Source: Solea solea (taxonomy: Eukaryota; Chordata; Actinopteri; Pleuronectiformes; Soleidae). Taken from it: a stretch of DNA of 64,000 nt. Location of the stretch: positions 28,957,697 to 29,021,696 of the forward strand of contig NC_081139.1 of the NCBI RefSeq assembly GCF_958295425.1, in the 5' to 3' direction. Positions 20,437 to 27,960 of the stretch are shown piece after piece (the first letter of the stretch is position 1; each line of letters opens with the position of its first letter). Under the pieces are notes generated by a model that was given only the letters and a program-made list of their open reading frames with translations, did not search any database and was not told the origin of the DNA. Both the position numbers and the translations under genes were made by a program.

Positions 20437-21651
20437 TCCAGGAGGAGGTGCCAATGAGTCAAATATTGCCATTCGACCATTAGTTCTTCCTAATCGAACT
20501 GTTATATTTTCATGTTCTAATTATTTTACTCTGTTTTACTAAAACAGAACCTGAAATTATCATGTCAACTAAAACCCGGCAATCACGTCTGGATTTATGT
20601 GCAATCCCGACTCGACCCGCCCACGCTCTAACAGACCTGTATAAATACAGATTATTTGCAGTTGCCATGAGCTAGCTAAGCTAACTAACCTTTGACAGCA
20701 ATGATTGAAAGCGTATTACAACCTACAGTCCAGTGAACGTAAACAAGAATGCATAACCGTGGTCCCAGCAGCCTCCTAAGTGTGCAACCTCTAGAGATGG
20801 GATTTTTTGAGTATGGCTGCAGTTACCACACTTTCCATTAGCACAGTTGTCACTGTGACTCCAGAAATCAGCCTGTTTTTCATATAGAAAGAACTCTCAA
20901 GCGTTAATCTGATCTAAACAACCGTTTATGGCTTTGAAGATGGACCTCGCTGCTGATTCGTTTCGGTGGCTTTGGTCCAAATTGCCTTCCCACAGATGCA
21001 GTGAGGGTGTGATGACCCCCGACTCTCCTCCATCCGACCTGAATCCTCTCTCTCTCTATAAACAGCACAGTTCAAAAGGATATTACTATGAATGGTCTTG
21101 GAATCGTGGGGGTGTGTGAGGTTCAACTATATCTATCAGAGTTCAACATCCAAGGTCACGGTGGCCTCTGACCTCCAAGTTCCAACTAGAAATGGAACCT
21201 AGCATATTATCTAGTTGTGTTTATATTTTATAAAGCATTTCAGGGCCATAATGTTGTGTATTTTATTATAATTTCTCTGTACCGCTCTGTCTTCCTTCTC
21301 ACAGGCTTCCTGGTGGACCTCTCTGAAGACTACAAGTACCTTTTCTTATTAATGTGTGGCTCGGTGATCGTGGCCGCCGGACTCTTCCTCTTCGTGGCGA
21401 ATCTCTACAACTATCACATGCTGGACAAGGAGAAGGCGCAAAAGGACCAGGAGCAGCAGAAGCTGAGAACTTCAGAGAACCAGGAGCAGAAGAAGCTGAG
21501 ATCCTCAGAGAACCAGGAGCAGCAGAAGCTGAGAACTTCAGAGAACCAAGAGCAGCAGGTGAGCACAGCAGAGGGAGAGCAGGAGGAACATGCAGCCGAG
21601 TCGGTGACGGTACGAACTGGGACTAAAGACGAGAACGAGGCTCAAGCATAG
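4225..21651 (+). CDS. slc16a7: Proton-coupled monocarboxylate transporter, MCT2-like (spliced, 4 coding exons)
   Basis: Twelve-helix major-facilitator protein that in this family co-transports a proton with lactate, pyruvate or ketone bodies across the plasma membrane, usually with basigin or embigin as partner. Joining 4225-4441, 12248-12391, 15996-16817 and 21305-21651 gives 1530 nt and 509 residues, against roughly 480-500 in mammals. Visible family marks are DGGWGW at 15-20, Lys38 in TM1, [11 protein letters not shown] at 138-148 including Arg143, the TM8 pair Asp294/Arg298, and Phe360. TM1-6 lie within about 18-195, a loop at 196-240 is rich in basic and polar residues, and TM7-12 lie at about 246-428, followed by a charged C-tail. 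From memory, TM7-10 ([37 protein letters not shown]) resembles MCT2 more than MCT1 or MCT4, so slc16a7 is the best guess. The paralogue assignment is inference. The start codon is the first ATG of the exon, four bases after the acceptor. Confidence 0.85.
4463..4770 (+). repeat. Dispersed repeat 'AAAGGTGCAGTGTGTAAA'
   Basis: Two adjacent starts, AAAGGTGCAGTGTGTAAAAT at 4465 and TTAAAGGTGCATTCTGTAAA near 4740. A similar motif, GGTCCAGTGTGCAACATTTT, opens the segment at 57590. It is a common fish interspersed repeat type; exact limits are unclear. Confidence 0.45.
4937..4965. repeat. (TTTA)n microsatellite
   Basis: Seven uninterrupted tetranucleotides. Confidence 0.9.
5044..6379 (-). mobile_element. 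hAT-superfamily transposon, internally deleted (1336 bp)
   Basis: Perfect terminal inverted repeats TAGGGATGCACCGAA at 5044-5058 and TTCGGTGCATCCCTA ending at 6379. The flanking octamer ATGCAAAT is at 5036-5043 and again at 6380-6387, an exact 8-bp target duplication as hAT elements make. Subterminal CCGAATA repeats occur at both ends. On the minus strand it keeps a BED-finger ORF but has lost the catalytic RNase-H-like and C-terminal dimerisation parts, so it cannot move by itself. The perfect duplication suggests recent insertion. Confidence 0.95.
5707..6216 (-). pseudogene. BED zinc-finger N-terminus of a hAT transposase (ZBED-like), 169 aa
   Basis: The intact ORF has a BED finger near its start: Cys20, Cys23, His45 and His50 (CNEC ... 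HLKAKH, spacing Cx2C and Hx4H) after WRYF at 5-8. This is the DNA-binding part of hAT transposases and ZBED proteins. A segment resembling the start of the transposase core follows ([41 protein letters not shown]), ending in a stop at 5707-5709. Full hAT transposases are typically around 600 residues, so most of the protein is missing. It could bind element ends without catalysing transposition (inference). Confidence 0.85.
6388..7690. other. Intron 2 stretch: mostly unique, one MITE-like repeat, one complex block
   Basis: 6795-6935 is a copy of the TTTTCCA/GGTACC repeat family. 7080-7460 is complex and GC-richer, with CAAGGTCACAG and GGTGTGACGGCGGCG. No coding frame is supported. It could hold a regulatory element. 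Confidence 0.4.
6795..6935. repeat. Dispersed MITE-like repeat, 'TTTTCCAT ... GGTACC' family copy 2
   Basis: CGACTCGGCTTGACTCG, then TTGCTTTTCCATCAG and CACCTGGTACCTGG. Related segments are at 1755-1825 and 15835-15925. Confidence 0.45.
7703..7772 (+). repeat. Left inverted arm flanking the LINE insert
   Basis: TACACTTTTTGTTTGCAA at 7703-7720 is perfectly inverted at 10206-10223. Inner blocks ATTGGAATTTC (7728-7738) and TGTTCTTTGCA (7762-7772) are inverted at 10193-10203 and 10168-10178, so the arms are collinear. Confidence 0.8.
7981..9750 (+). pseudogene. Reverse transcriptase domain of a non-LTR retrotransposon, open but N-terminally truncated (589 aa)
   Basis: Template-primed reverse transcriptase. 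Visible RT blocks: [18 protein letters not shown] near 160-177, [14 protein letters not shown] near 197-210, [10 protein letters not shown] at 231-240 (catalytic Asp233), [10 protein letters not shown] at 289-298, and FADDTNIL at 320-327 (catalytic Asp322/Asp323). KYMLYG and YKVLGVIID follow, then a thumb and C-terminal region. The upstream apurinic endonuclease is absent, so the product would not be retrotransposition-competent. The ATG at 7981 is likely just an internal methionine left by truncation. Confidence 0.9.
9773..9811. repeat. (ATCT)n 3' tail of the LINE
   Basis: About ten tetranucleotide repeats directly after AATAAAGT. This looks like the 3' end used for target-primed insertion. 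Confidence 0.9.
9985..10140 (+). mobile_element. 3' tail fragment of a second non-LTR retrotransposon (L1/Tx1-like)
   Basis: GGGGGCGGGACTAGTTAAGC, then a T/G-rich body and ATGTCATGACCGAAATAAAT running into an AAATA/TAAA repeat tail. This is the typical layout of the 3' UTR of fish L1-type elements, recalled from general knowledge. There is no coding part. Confidence 0.55.
10168..10223 (-). repeat. Right inverted arm flanking the LINE inserts
   Basis: Reverse complement of the blocks listed for 7703-7772. It begins about 28 bp after the TAAA tail of the second LINE fragment. Confidence 0.8.
10224..11284. other. Intron 2 stretch, AT-rich, no gene seen
   Basis: Unique-looking AT-rich DNA with a short CACAGACGTCACAGACATCA repeat near 11138-11168. 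No exon is supported. Confidence 0.5.
11291..11354. repeat. Perfect 26-bp inverted repeat (hairpin) with 12-nt loop
   Basis: The arm at 11291-11316 starts TCCGTATAAATGGGCC. The arm at 11329-11354 is its exact reverse complement. The spacer is GAACCTGAGTCT. No mismatch in 26 bp. It lies inside the MCT pre-mRNA. Possibly the core of a foldback MITE. Confidence 0.95.
11725..11871. repeat. TATA/TATGTA simple repeat
   Basis: Near-continuous TA, TATG and TACA repeats, open on both strands, giving spurious Tyr/Ile-rich ORFs. Confidence 0.9.
12248..12391 (+). CDS. slc16a7: slc16a7-like exon 3 (residues 73-120 plus split codon 121)
   Basis: The acceptor is TGGTTTACAG ending at 12247. The donor is G|GTACAG at 12392, which is weaker than consensus. 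The exon is exactly 144 nt, so it is phase-symmetric (1-1). It codes the TM2-TM3 loop (VDRFGSRP), TM3 and the start of TM4 (YFFIGIIGG). Because it is symmetric, skipping it would keep the reading frame but remove a helix. Confidence 0.92.
12827..12976. mobile_element. Small hAT-like MITE with TAGGGCTGT ends
   Basis: TAGGGCTGT at 12827 and ACAGCCCTA ending at 12976 are inverted ends of a 150-bp AT-rich unit. The left flank is poly-A, so a target duplication cannot be checked. Confidence 0.6.
13190..13750. promoter_or_regulatory. GC-rich complex block in intron 3, candidate conserved regulatory element
   Basis: High-complexity sequence unlike the surrounding AT-rich intron. Around 13455-13600 it holds long non-repetitive GC/AT-balanced motifs (CCATAGGCTGCCATTGTGG, GAGGATTAATAGGCTCAG). 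A short GCGCGGCCCT tandem repeat lies at 13420-13452. Function is inferred from composition only. Confidence 0.3.
14404..14429. repeat. (GAT)n microsatellite
   Basis: About eight trinucleotide units in intron 3. Confidence 0.85.
15233..15315. repeat. (ATAAT)n / (ATAAC)n microsatellite
   Basis: Pentanucleotide array of about 16 units with ATAAC variants. Confidence 0.9.
15835..15925. repeat. Dispersed MITE-like repeat, 'TTTTCCAC ... GGTACGGCTC' family copy 3
   Basis: CGGCTTTTCCACTGTACAGT and GGCTCAGCACGGTACGGCTC, related to 1755-1825 and 6795-6935. It lies about 70 bp upstream of exon 4. Confidence 0.5.
15996..16817 (+). CDS. slc16a7: slc16a7-like exon 4 (main exon, residues 121-394 plus split codon 395)
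   Basis: The acceptor is TTCCACACACAG ending at 15995. The donor is G|GTAACA at 16818. At 822 nt it is the large exon usual for SLC16 genes, covering TM4 to TM11. It carries the [18 protein letters not shown] motif, the central cytoplasmic loop with a basic QHRRN stretch and a CMKKAKK segment, TM8 Asp294/Arg298 and Phe360. GC content is clearly higher than in the flanking introns. A CA microsatellite starts ten bases after the donor. Confidence 0.95.
16828..16853. repeat. (CA)n microsatellite right after the exon 4 donor
   Basis: About 12 CA units starting ten bases after the donor GT. Confidence 0.9.
17796..17818. repeat. (GT)n microsatellite
   Basis: Eleven GT units in intron 4. Confidence 0.85.
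18556..18916. repeat. TATATG/TACATA array with an 82-bp tandem duplication
   Basis: About 360 bp of alternating TATATG, TACATA and TGTGTA. An 82-bp unit at 18661-18742 is repeated exactly in order at 18743-18824. The array is locally palindromic, which opens ORFs in all frames (Tyr/Ile/Cys-rich); these are not genes. Confidence 0.9.
19051..19082. repeat. (CA)n microsatellite
   Basis: About 16 CA units. Confidence 0.9.
19290..19620. promoter_or_regulatory. Candidate conserved non-coding element in intron 4
   Basis: Dense in homeodomain-type cores: CCAATTAGGAG, GTGTAATTAGCCCC, CCATTAAAG, CATAATTAGGC and TTTAATGAGG, with TCAATCACGTGAT at the end. Sequence complexity is high and no repeat family is recognised. 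Conservation has not been tested. Confidence 0.35.
19651..19678. repeat. (CA)n microsatellite
   Basis: About 14 CA units. Confidence 0.9.
19858..20245 (+). repeat. Dispersed 'TTAGTCCGACTAAG' element, copy 2, with inverted ends
   Basis: CCTTAGTCCGACTAAGAC near 19893 and TTTTAGTCGGACTAACTG near 20221 are inverted. The interior shares TAGGTGGCGCTGTATCTCT with 3915-4140. The layout suggests a non-autonomous DNA transposon of about 0.4 kb. Confidence 0.65.
20296..20433. repeat. TATATG simple repeat
   Basis: Continuous TATATG/TATG repeat producing Tyr/Ile-rich pseudo-ORFs. Confidence 0.9.
21305..21651 (+). CDS. slc16a7: slc16a7-like exon 5 (last exon, residues 395-509, stop TAG)
   Basis: The acceptor is CTTCTCACAG ending at 21304. 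The exon codes the end of TM11 ([12 protein letters not shown]), TM12 ([23 protein letters not shown] is the region, 410-431) and an 80-residue hydrophilic tail rich in Glu, Gln and Lys. Residues 443-479 are a tandem repeat. TAG is at 21649-21651. Inside the exon, CAG|GTGAGC at 21556-21564 resembles a splice donor but the frame stays open through it. Confidence 0.92.
21448..21558 (+). repeat. In-frame 33-bp coding minisatellite in the MCT C-tail
   Basis: Three full units occupy 21448-21480, 21481-21513 and 21514-21546, with a 12-base partial unit at 21547-21558. Each unit codes [11 protein letters not shown] or a close variant (the second has KK and RSS). Units differ by a few substitutions only. 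The repeat lengthens the cytoplasmic tail without breaking the frame. Copy number is probably variable in populations (inference). Confidence 0.9.
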
Positions 21652-23010
21652 AAACGCACATCGTTCAGGACACACATGAGGGACCAAAGATGAAGAACTG
21701 CTGGAGCAAACACCACGTTGCCAGCTGCCAGAAGACACCGTCTATTAGAAGGTTTGTGTCACCAAGAAGAACTTTGATGAGTGAAGATGAAAATGGAGCA
21801 AATGCTGCTCTGATGGTCCAGACTCTCTGGTGACCTCTACCTCCTTCTTCTTTTCTTTTGGCTTTCCCCCAATCACATTTTCATTGGCTGTCGTTTCATC
21901 CTGGATCAGTCAACCAGGATCTGGATCTGTTCCCGTTCAGCCTGACTTCCATCTGTCGCCAACGTGGTTAAAGCCAACCACAACCGTTTATTTGACACGA
22001 TGACTGACAGAAGAACATCCAAAGGGAGATTTAATGAAGCGTTTTTGTTAACGCAGAGGCTATTATTGTTTGCTAGGTGCTAATCTCCGCCTACTGGTGA
22101 GAGACAGTTTTTATTTTCTCCTCAAAATTTCTCTGTGATTTTGTATCCAAATCAGTTTAATGCTCGCTGCATTCGCCACTCAGTTAATCGTCCGTCTACT
22201 GTACCGGATTATACATTTGTACCCTAGTGGTCATTAGAAGGAATGGCGGTTACGACCACTCTGTAAAACTGCTGGAATATGTTTTTTTATAGGTTTTAGC
22301 TGCTCTGTGTGAGAGTGTTATCTTAAAGTCACACGTTTGCTTGTGTTGTTCCTGAGCGTTTGGTTGGTTTGTCCATATTGTTTGGTTGTAACTGCTCAGG
22401 GTGTCATGATTCTCCAAATTCAATTTTAACGTGACGATTCGATTCACCCTCAACCTTTTTTTTCTCTCTTTTAACCATTTTTTTTAGCCTCGTCTCGTTC
22501 AGTGATGAGCGCTGAGAACATTGTTTACACACAACAAAACTCACGGGGAACGCAAAGTACTTCCACACCTGTGATTTCAGGGGGGGTTTGACTTCAGTAG
22601 ATGTGTCAAAAGAGCAGTTGCCATGGTTACTATGAGTTGGCAGCAGCCCAGGGTTAGCGGGAGGAGCTAACGTGGAGTCGTGCTACAATGGCTACAAGCA
22701 CAACAGTGTTTTCTTAGTCTGCAGGACGTCACATCTAATAACTGTACATGATTAAGGTGTGGAAATTCCCTTAAAAGATTTAAAATCCCTTTGTAAAAAT
22801 GCTTAGATTGTTTGTTTGGTTTTTTTAACATGTGCCATTTCCTCTGTCCTCTGCATAAATGACATACAACACAAATACTGCTCATACATGTGTTTGTATC
22901 ATGACCTGAACTGAACTGTATGTTGAACATCACATCATTTAAACTCCCACTAAAAGTTATAAAGCTGTTTTGCACCGGTTCACTCTTCAATAAAGACATG
23001 AGGCTTTTCT
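21652..23010 (+). other. slc16a7: Probable 3' UTR of the MCT gene
   Basis: No ORF of interest follows the stop. The first AATAAA downstream is at 22989-22994, followed by a T-rich stretch (GGCTTTTCTTTAAG). This gives a 3' UTR of about 1.35 kb, plausible for a fish transporter. Earlier weak signals cannot be excluded. Confidence 0.5.
22989..22994 (+). terminator. Candidate poly(A) signal AATAAA for the MCT transcript
   Basis: First canonical hexamer after the stop codon, in CTTCAATAAAGACATG, with a downstream T-rich segment. Confidence 0.45.
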
Positions 23011-23150
23011 TTAAGTATTTATTTATTTAAGCACATTTTTAGCCACTTTCCTGCACATTAGTTAAAGTGAGTCACAAAATATGTTTGAATGTGTTGGCAG
23101 CTTCTTAAATACTGTGTTTCAGGTCGTTACTTTAACTTAAGATAATGTGT
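23011..23150. other. Start of the downstream gene-less region
   Basis: From here to the end of the window no host exon is recognisable. It may be intergenic DNA or a large intron of the next gene. Confidence 0.5.
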
Positions 23151-23279
23151 TCATCTTCATGTTGTTAAGCAAAAAACGATTATATAATATAATAAAATAT
23201 AATATAAAAGGTTGCAAACGGATCATCTGCTGATCAGCACGTCAGGCTGGACTTTAGTCGAGGTCTAACACGCTTTTGT

Positions 23280-24040
23280 GATTTAATCAGATGAATTATT
23301 TTCTCTTCTGCTTGTGTTTGTCATAAATGAACTAGGTTTGTTTTCCTGAGATAAAGAGAAAAATTTGCCTTGTTCTGTCACGATAATCACAATAAACACT
23401 CGTTAATTTCGTCATTTGTCACGAGCAGAAATCTCAGAAATATAATCTTGTTTTTGTTTTCCCGAGATTATGTATTAAGAAAACCAGACTTGAAGATCCT
23501 GAAATAACAAAACTAATTGATCTCATTGTCATGATAAAATAAAACTAATTTAGCTTGTTTTCTCTGTGTTATCACAAGATAACCAGATAAATTATCTTGG
23601 TATTGTTTTCCCGAGATTATTTATTTATCTAAAACACGAGTAGGAATTGCTGTGTGTTTTATAGCAACATCACTCTTGTAAGAAAACAATCTCATTTACG
23701 TCATTATCTCGAAAAATTTGTCTTGTTATCCCAGGATAATGGACTGTACTTGTTTATCTCATTATTAGAAGAAAACAATTGTTATAATTTAGCTCATTAT
23801 CATGAGAAAATGTGTCTCATCAACCTCTAACACTAGAAGAAATCAGTGTCTTACAGTAAAATAACAAGATCAATTCTCTTCCAAAGAAAACCAGACTTGA
23901 TCCTGAAGTAACTCACTAATTTATCTCATCAGACTTGTTATTCCAGTATAATGGACTTAGTTTATCTCAGAATCTACTGTATCTCATCATCACAAGAGAA
24001 CAATTCTTGTAATCCAGATTATGAGATGATTATTCAGTGA
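23280..24040. repeat. Degenerate 'CGAGATAA / TTATCTCG' repeat block
   Basis: TTTTCCCGAGATTAT, TTATCTTG, ATTATCTCG, TTATCTCATTA and GATAATGGACTT recur on both strands at about 40-80 bp spacing with much variation. This looks like an old, partly palindromic minisatellite. Confidence 0.6.
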
Positions 24041-24279
24041 AAAACTAATTTGCCACTCTGGGATTGTAATTACTAATGAAAAGTTTTAGTTTACTAACTT
24101 GATATTTGGTGTCAATGTCAATGTTGACGTCTTCCATACACTTACCAATGATGGTAAAACTGTAACCTGAATAAAAATCGCTCTTTCATATTTATATTGT
24201 GTATTTGTTGGTCGTGTTTGTCGTGTTTGTCGTGCGTACGCTCACAACTATTTGTCAGTTCCACAAATAAGAAGAGGAA

Positions 24280-24600
24280 GAATCGTCCGCTCTGGTTTTC
24301 CTCGCAGAGGAAATAAAGCGTCTGACATCCTGACACCAGAGATTCCTTCAAATCAAAAAAACTGCCACGCGACTGCTCGACGACGGCAGCCGCGTCCCCC
24401 AATTCTTCACGACAATTAGAAAGAGCGAGGAAACAAGTTTGGAAAATGTCAGCGGCGTCGCGGCGTGAGCAGCTAATGAAGCTCAGCCCCGGAACGTTCC
24501 GGGCTGCTGCTGCTGCTGCTGCTCGCTCCGAGCACGCCGCCTCACACACATCAGCAAATGTGAGGGCTAATAAATTAGAAATGCACGAGCAAACACAAAC
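24280..24600. promoter_or_regulatory. Complex CpG-containing block, candidate regulatory element
   Basis: Contains CCGGAACGTTCCGG (perfect palindrome near 24489-24502), CGGCAGCCGCG, GACAATTAGAAAG and GGGCTAATAAATTAG. A (CTG)n of about six units sits next to the palindrome. No ORF is supported. Confidence 0.3.
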
Positions 24601-24996
24601 ACACACTTTTCTTTTTTAACCACACTTTGTCCCTTTTTGCTGAGTTTTACACGAGGTCTTTGGACACGACAAGGTGGAAAGTTCCCCCGAGACGAGGTTG
24701 CCGCGAGGTTGCCGTGGCGAGAAATCTGTTTATCATTATTATATTTCCGTGCACCCTCTGACCTCTGACCTCCTGACCCTCCTCTGTGGACCACACCCCC
24801 ACCATGTTTGTTCCTGCAGACCCTCATGACTGTCGTCCTCCACGGTGAGTGGTTTAGAAAGAAATATTAGTGTCTCCAGAGGTTGTTGGAGGTGATCGCG
24901 GGGAACAAGTGACGCTATTTTTCAAATAAATTACAATTATAGAAGGCGTGCCTTAAGGTGCATTCATATCATTGCTACTGTAAGGTTACGGGATTA

Positions 24997-25240
24997 TATA
25001 GGAGCCATTTTATTAGGTACATCAGGTTCAACTGCTTGCTGTAGTACTGTGAACACTAAAAGTCATAGTTGTCGTCCAAAAACTCTCTTGAGTTCTCACT
25101 CGCAGTGCTAGCATCTACTCGAAAATTCTGATTGTGATTTTGCGTGGATTGAACCTTTAAAATATTTAGACTGGGGTGTCCAAACTTTTTTTCTACAGTA
25201 TGTGTCGTGTGTACCTAATAAAGTGGCCACCGAGTGTATA
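24997..25240. mobile_element. Tc1-like MITE (TTATTAGGTACAC family), about 244 bp
   Basis: Left end GGAGCCATTTTATTAGGTAC at 25001 and right end GTGTACCTAATAAAGTGGCC with ACCGAGTGTA to 25240 are inverted. Flanking TATA on both sides fits the TA target of Tc1/mariner elements. The interior is non-coding. Confidence 0.8.
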
Positions 25241-25540
25241 TTTCTTGTCTTACACTTTGTGTTTCCTCTGCTGTCAGCTCAGTTTGAAGTGAAATAGATT
25301 GAAAACTAATAAACAGGAAGAGTCGCTGTGATAGAGAGTACATTAGTTTGACAGTGTCACCGTGTGTTAACTGTAAGTGACGGCTCTCAATGAACTGTCA
25401 GCGCTTGTTAAAGTGTGTGATTGTAATTTGGTAACGCTGCTTTCAAATATCCAAACACCCTGTACAAAACACTTAGACCTGACAGTTCATGTTTTTTTTA
25501 AAAGAAACAGACCTGAACATGTTTTTATTGTGTTTAATCC

Positions 25541-25897
25541 CGAAAAAAAATCCCTTAAAAACAGACCAGGAAAAAAAACTCTTAAAAACAGACCAGGAAA
25601 AAAAAACTCTTAAAAACAGACCAGGAAAAAAATCTCTTAAAAACAGACCAGGGAAAAAACCTCTTAAAAAAAGACCAGGGAAAAAAATCTCTTAAAAACA
25701 GACCAGGAAAAAAAACTCTTAAAAACAGACCAGGAAAAAAATCTCTTAAAAACAGACCAGGGAAAAAAATCTCTTAAAAACAGACCAGGGAAAAAAACCT
25801 CTTAAAAAAAGACCAGGGAAAAAAATCTCTTAAAAACAGACCAGGGACAAAAACCTCTTAAAAACAGACCATGAAAAAAATCTCTTAAAAACATACC
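25541..25897. repeat. 26-28-bp minisatellite, about 13 copies
   Basis: Unit of the form CTCTTAAAAACAGACCAGG plus an A-run whose length varies. It opens Lys/Pro-rich pseudo-ORFs (KNRPGKK). Confidence 0.95.
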
Positions 25898-26088
25898 TGT
25901 TTCCTTAGAGTTGCGTAGTGCAGCTTTAACAGGCGATCAGACTGTGAATCAGACCTGGTGACACGAGCACAGACTCTGAGACTGAAAATAAAGAAGAAGT
26001 TTTTGTCATCATCAAACATCTACCAGGACGAGACAATGAAGCCTGTTGCTCAGAGCTCAGGTTCACGCAGCGGTGATAACTCTGTTAG

Positions 26089-26340
26089 AACCTTCAGATG
26101 TCCCGGAACCTTCAGACGTCCCGGAACCTTCAGACGTCCCGGAACCTTCAGACGTCCCAGGACCTTCCGACTTCCCAGGACCTTCAGACGTCCCAGGACC
26201 TTCCGACTTCCCAGGGCCTTCCGACTTCCCAGGACCTTCAGACGTCCCAGGACCTTCAGACGTCCCAGGACCTTCCGACTTCCCAGGGCCTTCCGACTTC
26301 CCAGGACCTTCAGACGTCCCAGGACCTTCAGACGTCCCAG
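26089..26340. repeat. 18-bp minisatellite, 14 copies
   Basis: Units of CCTTCAGACGTCCCAGGA or CCTTCCGACTTCCCAGGA types, exactly 252 bp. As 18 is divisible by three and the unit lacks stops, three plus-strand frames and at least one minus-strand frame are open (PSDVPE, TFRRPG, LQTSRN). Not evidence of a gene. Confidence 0.95.
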
Positions 26341-27160
26341 CCCAGCTCCGTCTCACTGGAGACGCAGCATTAACCTCATTAAACACTGCAAATGTCACGC
26401 CGCCGACCATGTGACCTTTGTCCTCGCCGCATGAGTCATCGCTTAAAACTCCAGGGTGTAACTTCTGACGCCAAAGACACTGCTAAACTCCGCCCCCTCC
26501 CCCACCCTGAATTATCCTCACTGCTTCACTCATGTTTCAGAGAAAAAGTCTAAAGTTTTCTTTCAACATTCGTGTCTGCTCACTCATTTTTCAGAGAACT
26601 CAAGTTATTTCCTTAACCCAACGTTTTCTGTCAACCTTTTCCGATAACTTGACACAACTATTATACTCTCTTCTATCTCTACCTCACCTCCCTCTTTCTC
26701 CCCCATTTTTCCTTTCACCCCAACCTGTCTTGGCACATTGCCGCACATCTTTGAGTCCGCCTCTGTCAGAGATCCTGATTTCCCTCCACCAGTCGTGATG
26801 TAAAAAACACATAAGAAGTCATGTTGCCCTGCGACAGCCCATCACGCTGCACACAGGAAGTGGTTTCTTTGATGTCAAGATAAACGGCAACACTGAGGTC
26901 GTGGAGTGAGACGACTGCAAACAGGTCACACAAAGAAGCGTCCGCAGATAATTCTACTGCCTTCAGCAGTTTGACGGGAGAAGTAGTTCTGGTCTCTGCT
27001 GCTGTATACACACAAACGCTCCCTCAGTCAGGTCTGACAGATGCAGAAACCAATAATGTTACGGACAGAAGGACAAAAACTTGACATTGTCGCTGCAGCC
27101 TGAAAAGGGACAACAATGTCCTCCTGTGAAATCCTCACTCTGTCACTTATTTGTTCATGT
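26341..27160. other. Gene-less stretch, nothing specific seen
   Basis: Mixed composition, CT-rich near 26640-26790. No exon or repeat family is recognised. Confidence 0.5.
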
Positions 27161-27219
27161 GTTCACGCAGGGGTCGTGTGAGGACATGCGGAATGTTTGC
27201 ACGTGAAGGAGAGACCAAA

Positions 27220-27660
27220 GAAAAATGAGCCACAGAATGTGTTTGCGGGAAAAAAAGAACAAAAGGGCGGGAACGGGGTTTTGCCGAACGTGTGAAAGCG
27301 GCCATTTAATACTTGGGGAGTTGAGCGAACGCCCGTCTCCATCCATCATTCCTGTCTGTGTCGCGTTGGCTGAGCGGGAGGGAGCTAATGAAAGTAATTT
27401 AACGTACATCTATAATTAATATGCTCTCTTTGGGTGGTGTGGTGGAGGCGCGCGGGTGATGGAGTGTGTTTATTATGTGTGTGAAGGCGCTGGCATGACG
27501 GGGCACCGGGGCCACTGACATGATCGTTCACCAGCCGTCGCTCCTGCCGCGCGCGGTCACTCTGTTACTGCTATGTGGGCCACGGACGGCTCCGGCGCTC
27601 CCACAGGTGCAGGCGGAAAGTGGGTTTTTGTTCCTGTTCGTCTCCTCTTATTTTCTTTCC
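27220..27660. promoter_or_regulatory. Complex block, candidate regulatory element
   Basis: Non-repetitive, CpG-containing, with GGGAGCTAATGAAAGTAATT near 27380 and TATAATTAATATGC near 27410. Composition only; conservation untested. Confidence 0.25.
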
Positions 27661-27680
27661 TTCACTCCAAGAAAAAGTGT

Positions 27681-27687
27681 GAGTGTG

Positions 27688-27749
<62 letters not shown>

Positions 27750-27903
27750 GAAGGGGGGAGAAAGTGGCGCAGCACGTAGCAGCGCCTCAGGCCAATGTTC
27801 TTCCTCGACGTGTCCTGCACTTTCTGTCTTCTCCACCTTCCAGTCAACAACTCCCTCCTCTGTCTCAGTGCTCTACGATTGGTTAGCGAACCCCCTTTCT
27901 CCC

Positions 27904-27936
<33 letters not shown>

Positions 27937-27960
27937 GTCTGTCTGTCTGTCTCTCTCTCT
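27681..27960. repeat. (GT)n then (CTGT)n microsatellites
   Basis: A GT run of over 30 units at 27681-27748 and a CTGT run at 27902-27955, separated by unique DNA. They open Val/Cys and Leu/Ser/Cys pseudo-ORFs. Confidence 0.95.

Larger units (their letters stand above)
16818..21304 (+). other. slc16a7: Intron 4 of the MCT gene (4.5 kb)
   Basis: Bounded by GTAACA at 16818 and CTCACAG ending at 21304, phase 1. It contains CA/GT repeats, a large TATATG array, a candidate conserved block at 19290-19620 and a dispersed repeat at 19858-20245. Confidence 0.9.

Noticed and set aside
25958..26434. Pro/Ser- and Arg/Pro/Phe-rich ORFs in several frames
   Set aside because: Produced by the 18-bp minisatellite lacking stops in most frames; no conserved start or splice context.
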